In this document: piece by piece, positions 18,277-25,988 of the stretch
How the letters are laid out: each line of letters starts with the position of its first letter
How positions within the stretch are numbered: position 1 is the first letter of the stretch
NCBI GenBank assembly: GCA_946616535.1
Contig: CAMOJA010000002.1
Coordinates: 62,001-126,000, forward strand
Source of the DNA: an uncultured Bacteroidales bacterium
GTDB lineage: Bacteria > Bacteroidota > Bacteroidia > Bacteroidales > Paludibacteraceae
Direction of reading: 5' to 3'
Length of the DNA: 64,000 nucleotides
Notes under the pieces: generated by a model
The model's database searches: none
Told to the model about the DNA's origin: nothing
The model's input: only the letters and a program-made list of their open reading frames with translations
Program-made: the position numbers and the translations under genes

Positions 18277-18278
18277 AT

Positions 18279-19634
18279 TTATTTTTTCTCGGCAGCAGCG
18301 GCAGCAGCACGTTCGCGGAGGATACTGCCTACTTTCGCTTTACCCGGACGGATAAGATCGAGCAGACGACGATGCGCAGGACAGGTGAAGACGCAGCAAC
18401 CGCAGTCGATGCAGTCCATAATATCGTGCTTCTCGAGCTCATCCCACATCTCCAGTTCCTGCAAGCGGCTCAGCAGATACGGCTCGAGTCCCATCGGACA
18501 AGCCTGCACACACTTACCGCAGCGGATACAGTTCTCTTCTTCTGCGCGCTCGCACTCGGCGGCATCCAAGAAGAGCAGTCCGCTGAGGCGTTTATAAGCC
18601 GGCATATCTTCTATATGATCCATCGCGCGACCCATCATCGGACCGCCGCCGATGATCTTACCCGTGTTCATCGGGATACCGCCTGCGAACTCGATCACTT
18701 GCTCGATCGGTGTACCGAAACGAACGGAGTAGTTACCCGGTTTCGCTACGTTCTTACCGGTGACGGTCATCACGCGGCTGATGAGCGGTTTGTTCTTCTG
18801 TACGGCCTCGTAGATAGCGAAGATCGTAGCTACGTTATCTACTACGGCGCCTACCTCAATCGGTAGCGCACCGCTCGGCACTTGACGACCGATGCAGGCG
18901 TCGATGAGCTGTTTCTCACCGCCCTGCGGATAACGCAACTTAAGCGGCATTACCTCGATACCTAATTGTGCGTTCGCCAACTTCGTCATATGCTCGATGG
19001 CATCGGGTTTGTTATTCTCAATGCCGATGATAGCGCGTTCCACTTGCAGGGCCTTCATCAATATCTTGATGCCGACGATGATCTCTTCGCCGTGCTCCAG
19101 CATCAACTGATGGTCGCAGGTCAGATACGGTTCGCATTCTACGCCGTTGACGATGAGCACTTCGGCCTTCTTTCCCGGAGGCGGCAGCAGTTTGACGTGC
19201 GTCGGGAAACAAGCACCTCCCAGACCAACGATGCCGGCTGCGGCGATCTTGTCGATGATGGCTTTCGGCTCCAGCGTACACTGGTTCTCGAGTTTGTCGG
19301 AGCGGTCGATCTCCGGCAACCATTCATCGCCTTCTACGTCGATATAAATGGCCTGACCGGGTGCACCCCATGCGTCTTTCCACTCACCGATCTTGGTGAC
19401 CGTACCGCTGACCGGCGAACAGATATTCGCGCTCACGAAACCACCGGCTTTTGCCAGCAGTTCGCCTACTTTCACTTTCGCTCCTGCTTCTACAACAGGT
19501 TGCGTCGGAGCACCGATATGCTGCACAAGCGGAATGATCGCCTGCTTGGGCAGCGGGCACTCCGTGATGCGTTGCAGCGCGGAGAATTGTTTGTTATCAC
19601 GCGGATGAACACCGCCGATATGAAATGTCCTCAT
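18279..19634 (-). CDS. rnfC: Rnf electron transport complex subunit C (NADH/FMN, 2x[4Fe-4S])
   Basis: 451 residues, peripheral. N-terminal barrel-like part with GGVHPRDNK, the NADH/FMN-binding domain with VGLGGACFPTHVKL (about 135-148) and NGVECEPYLTCDH (about 163-175), then two ferredoxin motifs CIRCGKCVQACP and CIDCGCCVFTCP near residues 370-420. RnfC is the NADH-reactive subunit. The tail ends in an Ala-rich basic stretch. Length is normal for the short Bacteroidetes form. Confidence 0.95.
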   Translation of the reverse strand: MRTFHIGGVHPRDNKQFSALQRITECPLPKQAIIPLVQHIGAPTQPVVEAGAKVKVGELLAKAGGFVSANICSPVSGTVTKIGEWKDAWGAPGQAIYIDVEGDEWLPEIDRSDKLENQCTLEPKAIIDKIAAAGIVGLGGACFPTHVKLLPPPGKKAEVLIVNGVECEPYLTCDHQLMLEHGEEIIVGIKILMKALQVERAIIGIENNKPDAIEHMTKLANAQLGIEVMPLKLRYPQGGEKQLIDACIGRQVPSGALPIEVGAVVDNVATIFAIYEAVQKNKPLISRVMTVTGKNVAKPGNYSVRFGTPIEQVIEFAGGIPMNTGKIIGGGPMMGRAMDHIEDMPAYKRLSGLLFLDAAECERAEEENCIRCGKCVQACPMGLEPYLLSRLQELEMWDELEKHDIMDCIDCGCCVFTCPAHRRLLDLIRPGKAKVGSILRERAAAAAAEKK

Positions 19635-19642
19635 TATTTATT

Positions 19643-19676
19643 CATTTTAACATTTACACATTTAACATTTGTTCAT
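19643..19676. repeat. 7/8-bp repeat between rnfB and rnfC (CATTTAA)
   Basis: Imperfect CATTTTAA, CATTTACA, CATTTAA, CATTTGTT units covering the whole gap, ending at the rnfB stop codon. Confidence 0.7.
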
Positions 19677-20104
19677 TTCTTCTGCGCCAACGCGACTAAG
19701 TTGGGGAACACGGCTCTCGGTGTAGCGAGCGCTTTGATCTTCGCAGCGATCACCGGGTCGAAGCCCGGAGCGGTCTCCCGCTTATCGGGAGAAGCGGCCT
19801 CCGCCGAAGAGGGCAATTTGTCATCACTCGGGGTGAGGATGCGTTTTACCTCATCCATCGTGGGTTCACCTCCTACAGGGCAAGACAGCCCTTCAATACC
19901 TCCCGCTTTGACACATGCCTCCGCGAAATTACGGCAGCCGGCAAAACCGCAACCGCCACAGTTCGCACCGGGCAAAACGGCCTGCACCAGGTCAATACGG
20001 GGATCTTCCTCTACTTTGAAGAGTTGGCTGACGACGTAAAGCAGCACGGCGGCTACAAAACCCGTCACTCCCAAAACTCCCATGGAAATAAGAATCAGTT
20101 CCAT
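19673..20104 (-). CDS. rnfB: Rnf subunit B lacking the polyferredoxin half
   Basis: 143 residues, about half the usual length (270-330). Present: the N-terminal membrane helix (about 5-28) and the first cluster domain with Cys49, Cys52, Cys57 and Cys75 in the CGGCGFAGC pattern. Missing: the whole C-terminal part with the CxxCxxC ferredoxin clusters; instead there is a low-complexity Ser/Ala/Pro tail ending in ALAQKK. The remaining 38 bp before rnfC are repeat sequence and contain no cysteine-coding remnant, so this is not a simple frameshift. RnfB normally receives electrons from ferredoxin. Confidence 0.88.
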   Translation of the reverse strand: MELILISMGVLGVTGFVAAVLLYVVSQLFKVEEDPRIDLVQAVLPGANCGGCGFAGCRNFAEACVKAGGIEGLSCPVGGEPTMDEVKRILTPSDDKLPSSAEAASPDKRETAPGFDPVIAAKIKALATPRAVFPNLVALAQKK

Positions 20105-20136
20105 ATACTATTGATAATTTTTAGATTTTGCGTTTT

Positions 20137-20550
20137 TTACAGTTTGCGGGCGGTGAAGCTGAATTGCTTCTGCAGCTTCGAGCGGAAGAGACGCAACACC
20201 AGGAAATACAATGCCATGGAGGCCAGCGAGATAGAACCGACAACCGCTTCATCCAGCGCAGTAGCGATATCCAGGATCGTTATCACCGCAATCATCACCA
20301 GAAACGGAACGATGTACGCCAATAACACAGCCTTCCATGCCAATTGCTCCCTTACCTCCACTTCCACGCGGTCACCTACGTTCATCGGCTCCAGCATAAA
20401 TGCGTCCATCTCTTTTTGCTGACTTTCAGAGGACATACACATACTTTTCGCCTTGCATGCCGCACAGGCGCTGGTCTGCAAAATAACAATGTGCGCCATC
20501 TTGCCCTCCGTGCTCAGCACGATTCCTTCATGTCTGATTAATTCCTCCAT
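20137..20550 (-). CDS. rseC: RseC/SoxR-reducing family protein
   Basis: 137 residues. Cys-rich N-terminal part CAACKAKSMC (about 32-41) preceded by HEGIVLSTEGKMAHI, then two membrane helices (about 75-115). This is the RseC/MucC domain, which in Bacteroidetes regularly heads the rnf operon. It may help assemble or tune the complex; its exact role is not established. It has its own promoter at 20568-20599 and is 32 bp upstream of rnfB. Confidence 0.88.
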   Translation of the reverse strand: MEELIRHEGIVLSTEGKMAHIVILQTSACAACKAKSMCMSSESQQKEMDAFMLEPMNVGDRVEVEVREQLAWKAVLLAYIVPFLVMIAVITILDIATALDEAVVGSISLASMALYFLVLRLFRSKLQKQFSFTARKL

Positions 20551-20567
20551 AGCCCAAAAAAAGCGTG

Positions 20568-20599
20568 CAAAGGTACGAAAAGTTTTTTATATACGCAAG
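20568..20599 (-). promoter_or_regulatory. promoter of the rseC-rnf operon
   Basis: Minus strand CTTG (20596-20599), 20-bp spacer, TACCTTTG (20568-20575). Leader of roughly 10-15 nt before the ATG at 20550. Divergent from ftsK. Confidence 0.75.
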
Positions 20600-20648
20600 T
20601 GCGCACGAACATTTTTATAAAAAAATAAATTTTTTTTAAGAAAATGCG

Positions 20649-20676
20649 CAATTTTCAATTTTCAATTTTCAATTTT
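20649..20676. repeat. 7-bp tandem repeat at the ftsK promoter (CAATTTT)
   Basis: Four exact CAATTTT units plus a degenerate fifth. They end 13 bp before the ftsK -7 box, so they cover the place where a -33 element should be. Confidence 0.9.
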
Positions 20677-20689
20677 CAAATTTTCTTTG

Positions 20690-20697
20690 TACTTTTG
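20690..20697 (+). promoter_or_regulatory. -7 box of the ftsK promoter
   Basis: TACTTTTG 20 bp upstream of the ftsK ATG. No clear TTTG is present at the expected -33 distance, where the CAATTTT repeat lies instead. Confidence 0.65.
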
Positions 20698-20717
20698 CAT
20701 GCTAAATTTGTGATAAT

Positions 20718-23375
20718 ATGCCCCGAACCGTATCAAAGTTAAAAAATAACGACATCGATGAGCGTAGTGCAGAACGCTCTATCCGTGTGGAGAAGGAGAG
20801 TTGGTGGATGACGCTGAAGCACTATGCGATGGCACGCGAGACGCGAATGATTCTCGGTGTGCTGTTGCTGTTGTTCTCGGTGATCGCGCTGTTGGCGTAC
20901 GTGAGTTTCCTGTTCACGGGCACGGCCGATCAGTCGGTGCTTTCGCAGGCCTATGCGGACCAAGTGGCGAATCGCCATGAGATTCGTAATATATTGGGTC
21001 TTCCGGGTGCTCGCCTGGCGCGTTTTCTCATTGACGGTTCATTCGGTTTTGTCTCTATTCTGCTGGTGCTGATGTGTGGTACGTACGCTTTGCGTATTAT
21101 GCATGTATTAAAAGACATCAAGGCCATTAAGATCTTCTGCACCACGGCTTTCTGGGTGCTTTGGGGTTCCATCGTGCTGGGTTTCATTCAGCAACTGGCC
21201 AATATCGGCGCCTTCCGATGGGGCGGTCGTTTCGGCGATGCAGCAGCCTTGAAGATGGAGAGTTATGTACACATCACCGGCATGGTATTGATCTTAGCGG
21301 CCGTACTGGTGATCTTCCTTATTGTCACCGATCCGAAGTTCATCGATCGCTGCAAAGCCTTTGGCTTCTGGTTCGTCGGTTTATTTAAGAAAAAACCGAA
21401 AGTGGCGGAGAATGGTGAGAATGGTGAGAATGGTGAGAATGGTGAGAATGATGTGAATGATGAGAATGATGAAGTGACGATCGATATTCCGTTGGTAGAC
21501 GAGGAGACCGAAGAAAAACCGAAAACGGAAGGAGATGAGGACGAAGTGACCTTTACCATTGAACCGATGAGCAAAGAGGAGTCGGACGAGTCCGTCGAGG
21601 AAAAAGGGGAAGAAGGGGAAGAACCGGAAGAGGAACCGCTGCCCGATGATGGCGGTCCGACCGACGGTACGCTGGCTGACCTGCTGGAGAAAGAGGAGAG
21701 TCAAGATACCAAAGCTGAGAGCGGAAAGAAAAGAACGAAGAAAGAACCGGAACTGGAGATCGAGGATGTGAACGAAGATGAGTTATACACTAAGGATCCC
21801 GATGCGCTGTTGGCGAAACTCGGTCCGTACGATCCCCGCAAAGACCTGGAGTTCTTTAAGTTCCCGAGTCTGAATTTGCTCAAAGTGTACGACAACGAGG
21901 CGGCGCCGGTGATTAACGAAGAGGAGCAGCGCGCGAACGGAGCACGAATTGTAACGACCCTGCGCAACTATGGCATAGAAATTGATAGTATCAAAGCAAC
22001 GGTCGGTCCGACCGTAACGCTCTATGAAATAGTACCGAAAGCAGGTATCCGCGTGGCGAAGATCCAGGTGCTGGAGAACGATATTATGATGAGCCTGAGT
22101 GCTACGGGTATTCGTATCATTGCCCCGATGCCGGGTAAAGGTACCATCGGTATTGAAGTGCCGAACGAGAAACCTCAGGTCGTTTCCATGCACTCGGTGA
22201 TTGCGTCCAAGCGTTTCCAGGAAGAGCAGAAGATGCGTCTGCCGATCGCCTACGGCCGAACCATCACGAATGAGGTCTTTATGTTCGACCTCGCCAAGAC
22301 GCCGCACTTGCTGGTAGCCGGTGCTACGGGAACGGGTAAGTCCGTTGCCATCAACGCCATCATCACGTCGCTGCTCTATAAGAAGCACCCGGCGGAGTTG
22401 AAACTGGTGATGGTGGACCCGAAGATGGTGGAGTTCGCGCCGTATAAACCGCTGTTGAAACATTACTTGGCGGCGATGCCGGACACCGATCCGGAGCAGA
22501 TCGTCATCACCGACTGCGACCGCGTCATCAATACGCTCAACTCCCTCGTCATCGAGATGGAGAACCGCTACAAACTGCTGATGGACGCCGGCGTGCGTAA
22601 CTTGGAGGACTATAACGACAAGTTCGTCAAACGTCGCCTGAACCCGAATAAGTTAGTGGCTGACAGCCTGCATCACCAATATCTGCCTTATATCGTCATC
22701 ATCATCGATGAGTACGGCGATTTCATCATGCAGGCCGGCAAACAGGTGGAGACGCCTATTGCGCGTATCACCCAGAAGGCCCGTGCGGTAGGAATGCATA
22801 TGATCTTGGCTACCCAACGTCCGTCCGTCAACATCGTGACAGGTGTCATTAAGGCCAATATCCCGACGCGAATCGCGTTGCGTACACAGAGTGTGATCGA
22901 CAGCCGTACAGTGCTGGATGCCAAGGGGGCAGAGCAGTTGATCGGTCGCGGAGACTCGTTGTATGCCGGGAATGCCAGCATCACCCGTGTGCAGTGCGCG
23001 TTCGTCGATACGCCCGAGGTGGATGAGATCGTCAAACATATAGCCAAACAGCAGCGTTACTCCGAACCGTATCAGTTACCGGAGTATGTAGGTGAAGGCG
23101 GGGAAGGCGAGGCACTCGCACCGGGTAGCGTAGATATGAAACGTCTCGATCCGATGTTTGCGGATGTGGCCCGTTACGTAGTAACCAAACAAGAGGGTTC
23201 GACCTCGCGTCTGCAACGTGCGTTCGAAATCGGTTATAACCGCGCCGGTAAGTTAAGTGACCAACTCGAAGCCGCCGGTATCGTGGGACCGAACAAAGGA
23301 CCGAAGGGACGAGACGTTTTGATTCAGGACCTGGATCAACTGGATAAACTGCTCGAAGAGCTGGGAGTGAAGTAA
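20718..23375 (+). CDS. ftsK: DNA translocase FtsK
   Basis: 885 residues. Four N-terminal membrane helices (about 40-200) hold it at the septum. A highly acidic linker (about 230-350) contains a perfect Glu-Asn-Gly repeat encoded by a 9-bp DNA repeat. The motor domain has Walker A GATGTGKS (about 534-541) and a Walker B VIIIDEYGDF (about 660), and the last ~65 residues are the winged-helix gamma domain (TSRLQRAFEIGYNRAGKL) that reads KOPS-type sites. It pumps chromosome termini apart at division. Length is normal for Bacteroidetes. The stop codon overlaps a 7-bp repeat tract. Confidence 0.96.
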   Translation: MPRTVSKLKNNDIDERSAERSIRVEKESWWMTLKHYAMARETRMILGVLLLLFSVIALLAYVSFLFTGTADQSVLSQAYADQVANRHEIRNILGLPGARLARFLIDGSFGFVSILLVLMCGTYALRIMHVLKDIKAIKIFCTTAFWVLWGSIVLGFIQQLANIGAFRWGGRFGDAAALKMESYVHITGMVLILAAVLVIFLIVTDPKFIDRCKAFGFWFVGLFKKKPKVAENGENGENGENGENDVNDENDEVTIDIPLVDEETEEKPKTEGDEDEVTFTIEPMSKEESDESVEEKGEEGEEPEEEPLPDDGGPTDGTLADLLEKEESQDTKAESGKKRTKKEPELEIEDVNEDELYTKDPDALLAKLGPYDPRKDLEFFKFPSLNLLKVYDNEAAPVINEEEQRANGARIVTTLRNYGIEIDSIKATVGPTVTLYEIVPKAGIRVAKIQVLENDIMMSLSATGIRIIAPMPGKGTIGIEVPNEKPQVVSMHSVIASKRFQEEQKMRLPIAYGRTITNEVFMFDLAKTPHLLVAGATGTGKSVAINAIITSLLYKKHPAELKLVMVDPKMVEFAPYKPLLKHYLAAMPDTDPEQIVITDCDRVINTLNSLVIEMENRYKLLMDAGVRNLEDYNDKFVKRRLNPNKLVADSLHHQYLPYIVIIIDEYGDFIMQAGKQVETPIARITQKARAVGMHMILATQRPSVNIVTGVIKANIPTRIALRTQSVIDSRTVLDAKGAEQLIGRGDSLYAGNASITRVQCAFVDTPEVDEIVKHIAKQQRYSEPYQLPEYVGEGGEGEALAPGSVDMKRLDPMFADVARYVVTKQEGSTSRLQRAFEIGYNRAGKLSDQLEAAGIVGPNKGPKGRDVLIQDLDQLDKLLEELGVK
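21410..21460. repeat. 9-bp tandem repeat in the FtsK linker (AATGGTGAG)
   Basis: Four near-perfect 9-bp units followed by decayed copies (AATGATGTG, AATGATGAG). Because the unit is three codons, it keeps frame at any copy number and encodes repeated Glu-Asn-Gly. Confidence 0.9.
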
Positions 23376-23415
23376 AGTTGAAAGTTTAAAGTTGAAAGTT
23401 GAAAGTTTAAAGTTT
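23374..23415. repeat. 7-bp tandem repeat between ftsK and lolA (AAAGTTK)
   Basis: Six contiguous units of AAAGTTG or AAAGTTT. The first unit begins inside the ftsK TAA stop and the tract ends 5 bp before the lolA GTG start. Confidence 0.92.
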
Positions 23416-23419
23416 AGAG

Positions 23420-23983
23420 GTGAAAGGACTTTTAGTAATATTATCTGTATTGAGTTCGTTTCTGACTTCGTTGGAGCAGAAGACTTTGAAGGCGGACTTT
23501 GTAGCAACGGTGGCTGAGACCGCCGATGCGCCTATGAACTATCCGGGCTCCATCACAATGAAGGGCAAACAGTTCCGCCTTTCGATGGGTTCGATAGAGG
23601 CGGCTTTTGATGGACAGACGATGTATATGTATTCGGCGGAGACCGATGAGTTGAACCTCACTTCGCCGACCGACCGGGAGTTGATAGAGTCCAACCCGTT
23701 CCTTTTTGCACTGGAGATGGCCCAACAATGCGAAGTGACAGAACGTGCATCGAGTGACGGCAAACAGACCATCATCACCTTGGTGCCGCGCGAAGAGACG
23801 CTGGGTATTAACCGATTTGTGCTCAAAGTGCAGAACGGTACTTTACTGCCGCTGCAGGTAGAGGTGCGCGAAGGAACGAAGACATCCACGCTGACTTTGA
23901 TGGGGCCGTCGTTTATCACAACCGAACCGAAGTATGTGTTGGAGCCGGAAGAGACGACGTTTGTGAATGATTTGAGATTTTAG
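23420..23983 (+). CDS. lolA: outer-membrane lipoprotein carrier LolA-like protein
   Basis: 187 residues, GTG start. A short signal peptide (about 1-18) is followed by LKADFVATVAE, GSITMKGKQFRL and FDGQTMYMYSAETDELN, the beta-strand pattern of the LolA fold. It should carry lipoproteins across the periplasm from LolCDE to the outer membrane. Placement directly after ftsK is common in Bacteroidetes. It is followed 5 bp later by trxB. Confidence 0.85.
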   Translation: MKGLLVILSVLSSFLTSLEQKTLKADFVATVAETADAPMNYPGSITMKGKQFRLSMGSIEAAFDGQTMYMYSAETDELNLTSPTDRELIESNPFLFALEMAQQCEVTERASSDGKQTIITLVPREETLGINRFVLKVQNGTLLPLQVEVREGTKTSTLTLMGPSFITTEPKYVLEPEETTFVNDLRF

Positions 23984-23988
23984 AGAAG

Positions 23989-24924
23989 ATGGAAAATAAA
24001 GTAAAATGTTTGATTATTGGTAGCGGCCCGGCCGGGTATACCGCTGCTATCTATGCATCGCGTGCGAATCTGGCACCGGTGCTGATCGAAGGACCGCAGT
24101 TAGGCGGCCAGTTGACCACTACCACCGAAGTGGAGAATTTCCCGGGCTATCCCGACGGCGTAGAACCCTTCACGATGATGGATGATCTGCGTCGTCAGGC
24201 AGAGCGCTTCGGTACGCAGTTCGTCTCCGGTATCGTCACCAAAGTGGACTTCTCGGTCAGCCCGAAGAAAGTATGGGTGGAAGATACTGACCTCTACGAA
24301 GCAGACGCGGTCATCATCGCCACCGGTGCATCGGCCAAATACCTGGGTATCGAATCCGAGCGCATCTATCGCGGTCGCGGCGTGAGTGCCTGTGCTACCT
24401 GCGACGGTTTCTTCTATCGCAAGAAGACGGTTGCCGTAGTAGGTGGAGGTGATACGGCCTGCGAGGAAGCGAATTACTTAGCCGGCTTGTGCGAGAAAGT
24501 ATATATGATCGTGCGCAAACCCTATCTGCGTGCCTCGGAGATCATGCAGCAACGCGTGCTGAATAACCCGAAGATAGAGGTGCTCTTTGAGCATAATACG
24601 TTGCGACTGACCGGTGAAGGAAAAGTACAGGGAGCAGACCTCGTTTATCGCAAAGGCGAACCTGATGAGGCGATGAAACATATCGCTATTGACGGATTCT
24701 TCCTGGCTATCGGTCACCATCCGAATACCGAACTATTCAAGGACTATGTGCATCGTGATGCCGAAGGTTATATCTTGGTAGACGGCGATAGTCCTCGCAC
24801 GAATGTGCCGGGTGTGTTTGCGGCCGGAGACTGTGCTGACCCGCATTACCGTCAAGCTATTGTAGCAGCGGGTAGTGGCGCGAAAGCAGCGATTGAGGCA
24901 GATAAATACATCAAGAGCTTATAA
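23989..24924 (+). CDS. trxB: thioredoxin reductase
   Basis: 311 residues, cytoplasmic flavoprotein. FAD site GSGPAGYTAA (about 11-20), redox pair CATC (about 134-137), NADPH site GGGDTACEEA (about 153-162) and the second FAD motif TNVPGVFAAGDC (about 271-282). It reduces thioredoxin with NADPH. The length is that of the low-molecular-weight class. It ends at a terminator shared with the convergent tRNA-Ala. Confidence 0.96.
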   Translation: MENKVKCLIIGSGPAGYTAAIYASRANLAPVLIEGPQLGGQLTTTTEVENFPGYPDGVEPFTMMDDLRRQAERFGTQFVSGIVTKVDFSVSPKKVWVEDTDLYEADAVIIATGASAKYLGIESERIYRGRGVSACATCDGFFYRKKTVAVVGGGDTACEEANYLAGLCEKVYMIVRKPYLRASEIMQQRVLNNPKIEVLFEHNTLRLTGEGKVQGADLVYRKGEPDEAMKHIAIDGFFLAIGHHPNTELFKDYVHRDAEGYILVDGDSPRTNVPGVFAAGDCADPHYRQAIVAAGSGAKAAIEADKYIKSL

Positions 24925-24955
24925 ACAAACAAACGCCCGAATGGACGTTTGTTTT
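24923..24955. terminator. bidirectional terminator after trxB
   Basis: Stem ACAAACG / CGTTTGT with inner CC/GG pairing and flanking A and T runs, between trxB (+) and the tRNA-Ala transcript (-). Confidence 0.75.
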
Positions 24956-24957
24956 AA

Positions 24958-25053
24958 GTGGAGCACAGGGGACTCGAAAATTGCCATTTGGCAATAATCG
25001 TTCGAGGTTTACCGAGATAAGAACCCAGGGGGAGAGCCCCTTGTGGAACGAAG
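24958..25053 (-). other. small structured element with duplicated tRNA-Ala 3' end (copy A)
   Basis: Downstream of tRNA-Ala(CGC). Read on the minus strand it holds a ~27-nt unique spacer, a ~50-nt core shared with the copy at 27133-27249, a hairpin (TTGCCA/TGGCAA) with four T's, then a ~20-nt exact repeat of the tRNA from T-loop to discriminator base. Such a duplication is what integration at a tRNA 3' end leaves. Confidence 0.75.
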
Positions 25054-25126
25054 TGGAGCACAGGGGACTCGAACCCCTTACCTTAACATTGCGAACGTTA
25101 CGCTCTACCAGATGAGCTAGTGCCCC
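25054..25126 (-). tRNA. tRNA-Ala (anticodon CGC)
   Basis: 73 nt, all four arms pair. Acceptor GGGGCAC/GTGCTCC, anticodon loop TTCGCAA, T arm AGGGG-TTCGAGT-CCCCT, discriminator A; the CCA end is not encoded. Promoter immediately upstream at 25142-25173. Its 3' end is duplicated in the flanking element. Confidence 0.95.
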
Positions 25127-25141
25127 TTTGAAAATCGGCTG

Positions 25142-25173
25142 CAAAGGTACTGCTTTTTTCTGAAATACACAAA
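25142..25173 (-). promoter_or_regulatory. promoter of tRNA-Ala(CGC)
   Basis: Minus strand TTTG (25170-25173), 20 bp, TACCTTTG (25142-25149), 16 nt before the tRNA 5' end. Confidence 0.75.
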
Positions 25174-25232
25174 TTTTTTAGTAAGAAAATTGCTTTTTGT
25201 ACATATTTTTTTAAACTAAATATCTATTCATT

Positions 25233-25463
25233 ATGTTTGGAAAATTAATCAGAGGCGCGGTGCTGTTTACAGCAGGCGTAGCCGTAGGAGCTGCAGGAGC
25301 TATGTGGCTCATGTCGGATTCCGGAAAAGAAGTGCGGGGCGAATTGCGCAACCTTGCTTCGCAGGCAAAGGACAAGGTTCAGGAGTGCTGCGAGAAGATG
25401 AAGCAAGAGGTGGAAGCCGCTACCAAAGTCGCTGAAAAAGATCAACCTGCCGCTAAAGCATAA
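25233..25463 (+). CDS. YtxH-like small membrane protein
   Basis: 76 residues. One Gly/Ala-rich membrane helix (about 8-30: AVLFTAGVAVGAAGAMWLM) and a charged amphipathic tail with coiled-coil character, the layout of the YtxH (gas vesicle/stress) family. The function is not established. First gene of a three-gene operon with the holin-like protein and an AI-2E-type transporter; its stop codon abuts the next ATG. Confidence 0.75.
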   Translation: MFGKLIRGAVLFTAGVAVGAAGAMWLMSDSGKEVRGELRNLASQAKDKVQECCEKMKQEVEAATKVAEKDQPAAKA

Positions 25464-25982
25464 ATGCGTACTACAATGGAAAAGGAAAAGAATGAATTAC
25501 AGGACAAGACCGAACAGATCTTGTCGGAAGTAGAGACCTTGGCGAAAGCGGAATACGAAGTAGCCCGTTTGAAGGTGATAGACCACTCCAGCCGTCTGGT
25601 AGGTTCGTTGCTGCTCACGATCTGCATTATTCTGGTGGCCTTCGCGGTACTTTCTTTCTCTGCTGCGGCTGCTGTCTTTGCGTTAGCGCTGTGTGTGCCT
25701 GCGTGGGCGGCATGCCTGATTGTGGGAGCCGTTTATCTGCTGTTGATCCCCGTACTGATCCTCTGCAGCAAAGCGCTATTTATCGATCCGATCGTGCGCA
25801 AACTGAGTGGACTGAAGAATAGCGAGGAACTGCAATTGGAGTCCCTTCGTGCCGAAGGTCGTGCGGCGGTACAACGCGAGCGCCTGAACGGCTATGTGCG
25901 TTTTGCCAAAGCGATGTACAATCACTATGTGAATCTGGCGCAGACAGCTTGGAATTTCATCCGTGGTTTGTTCCGCAAATAA
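25464..25982 (+). CDS. phage holin-like (superfamily III) membrane protein
   Basis: 172 residues. Two adjacent hydrophobic segments (about 48-75 and 80-105) lie between charged helices, as in the chromosomal 'phage holin family' proteins that follow YtxH genes in many Bacteroidetes. There are no phage genes nearby, so this is a cellular member of unknown role. The start could be ATG 25464 or ATG 25476; the first abuts the YtxH stop. Confidence 0.75.
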   Translation: MRTTMEKEKNELQDKTEQILSEVETLAKAEYEVARLKVIDHSSRLVGSLLLTICIILVAFAVLSFSAAAAVFALALCVPAWAACLIVGAVYLLLIPVLILCSKALFIDPIVRKLSGLKNSEELQLESLRAEGRAAVQRERLNGYVRFAKAMYNHYVNLAQTAWNFIRGLFRK

Positions 25983-25988
25983 ACCGCT

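Noticed and set aside
19635..20104. RnfB truncation as a sequencing frameshift
   Set aside because: The 38 bp to rnfC are repeat sequence and too short for the missing domain in any frame.
25464..25982. Prophage remnant suggested by the holin-like gene
   Set aside because: No other phage genes nearby; this holin-like family is a chromosomal partner of YtxH and AI-2E-type genes.
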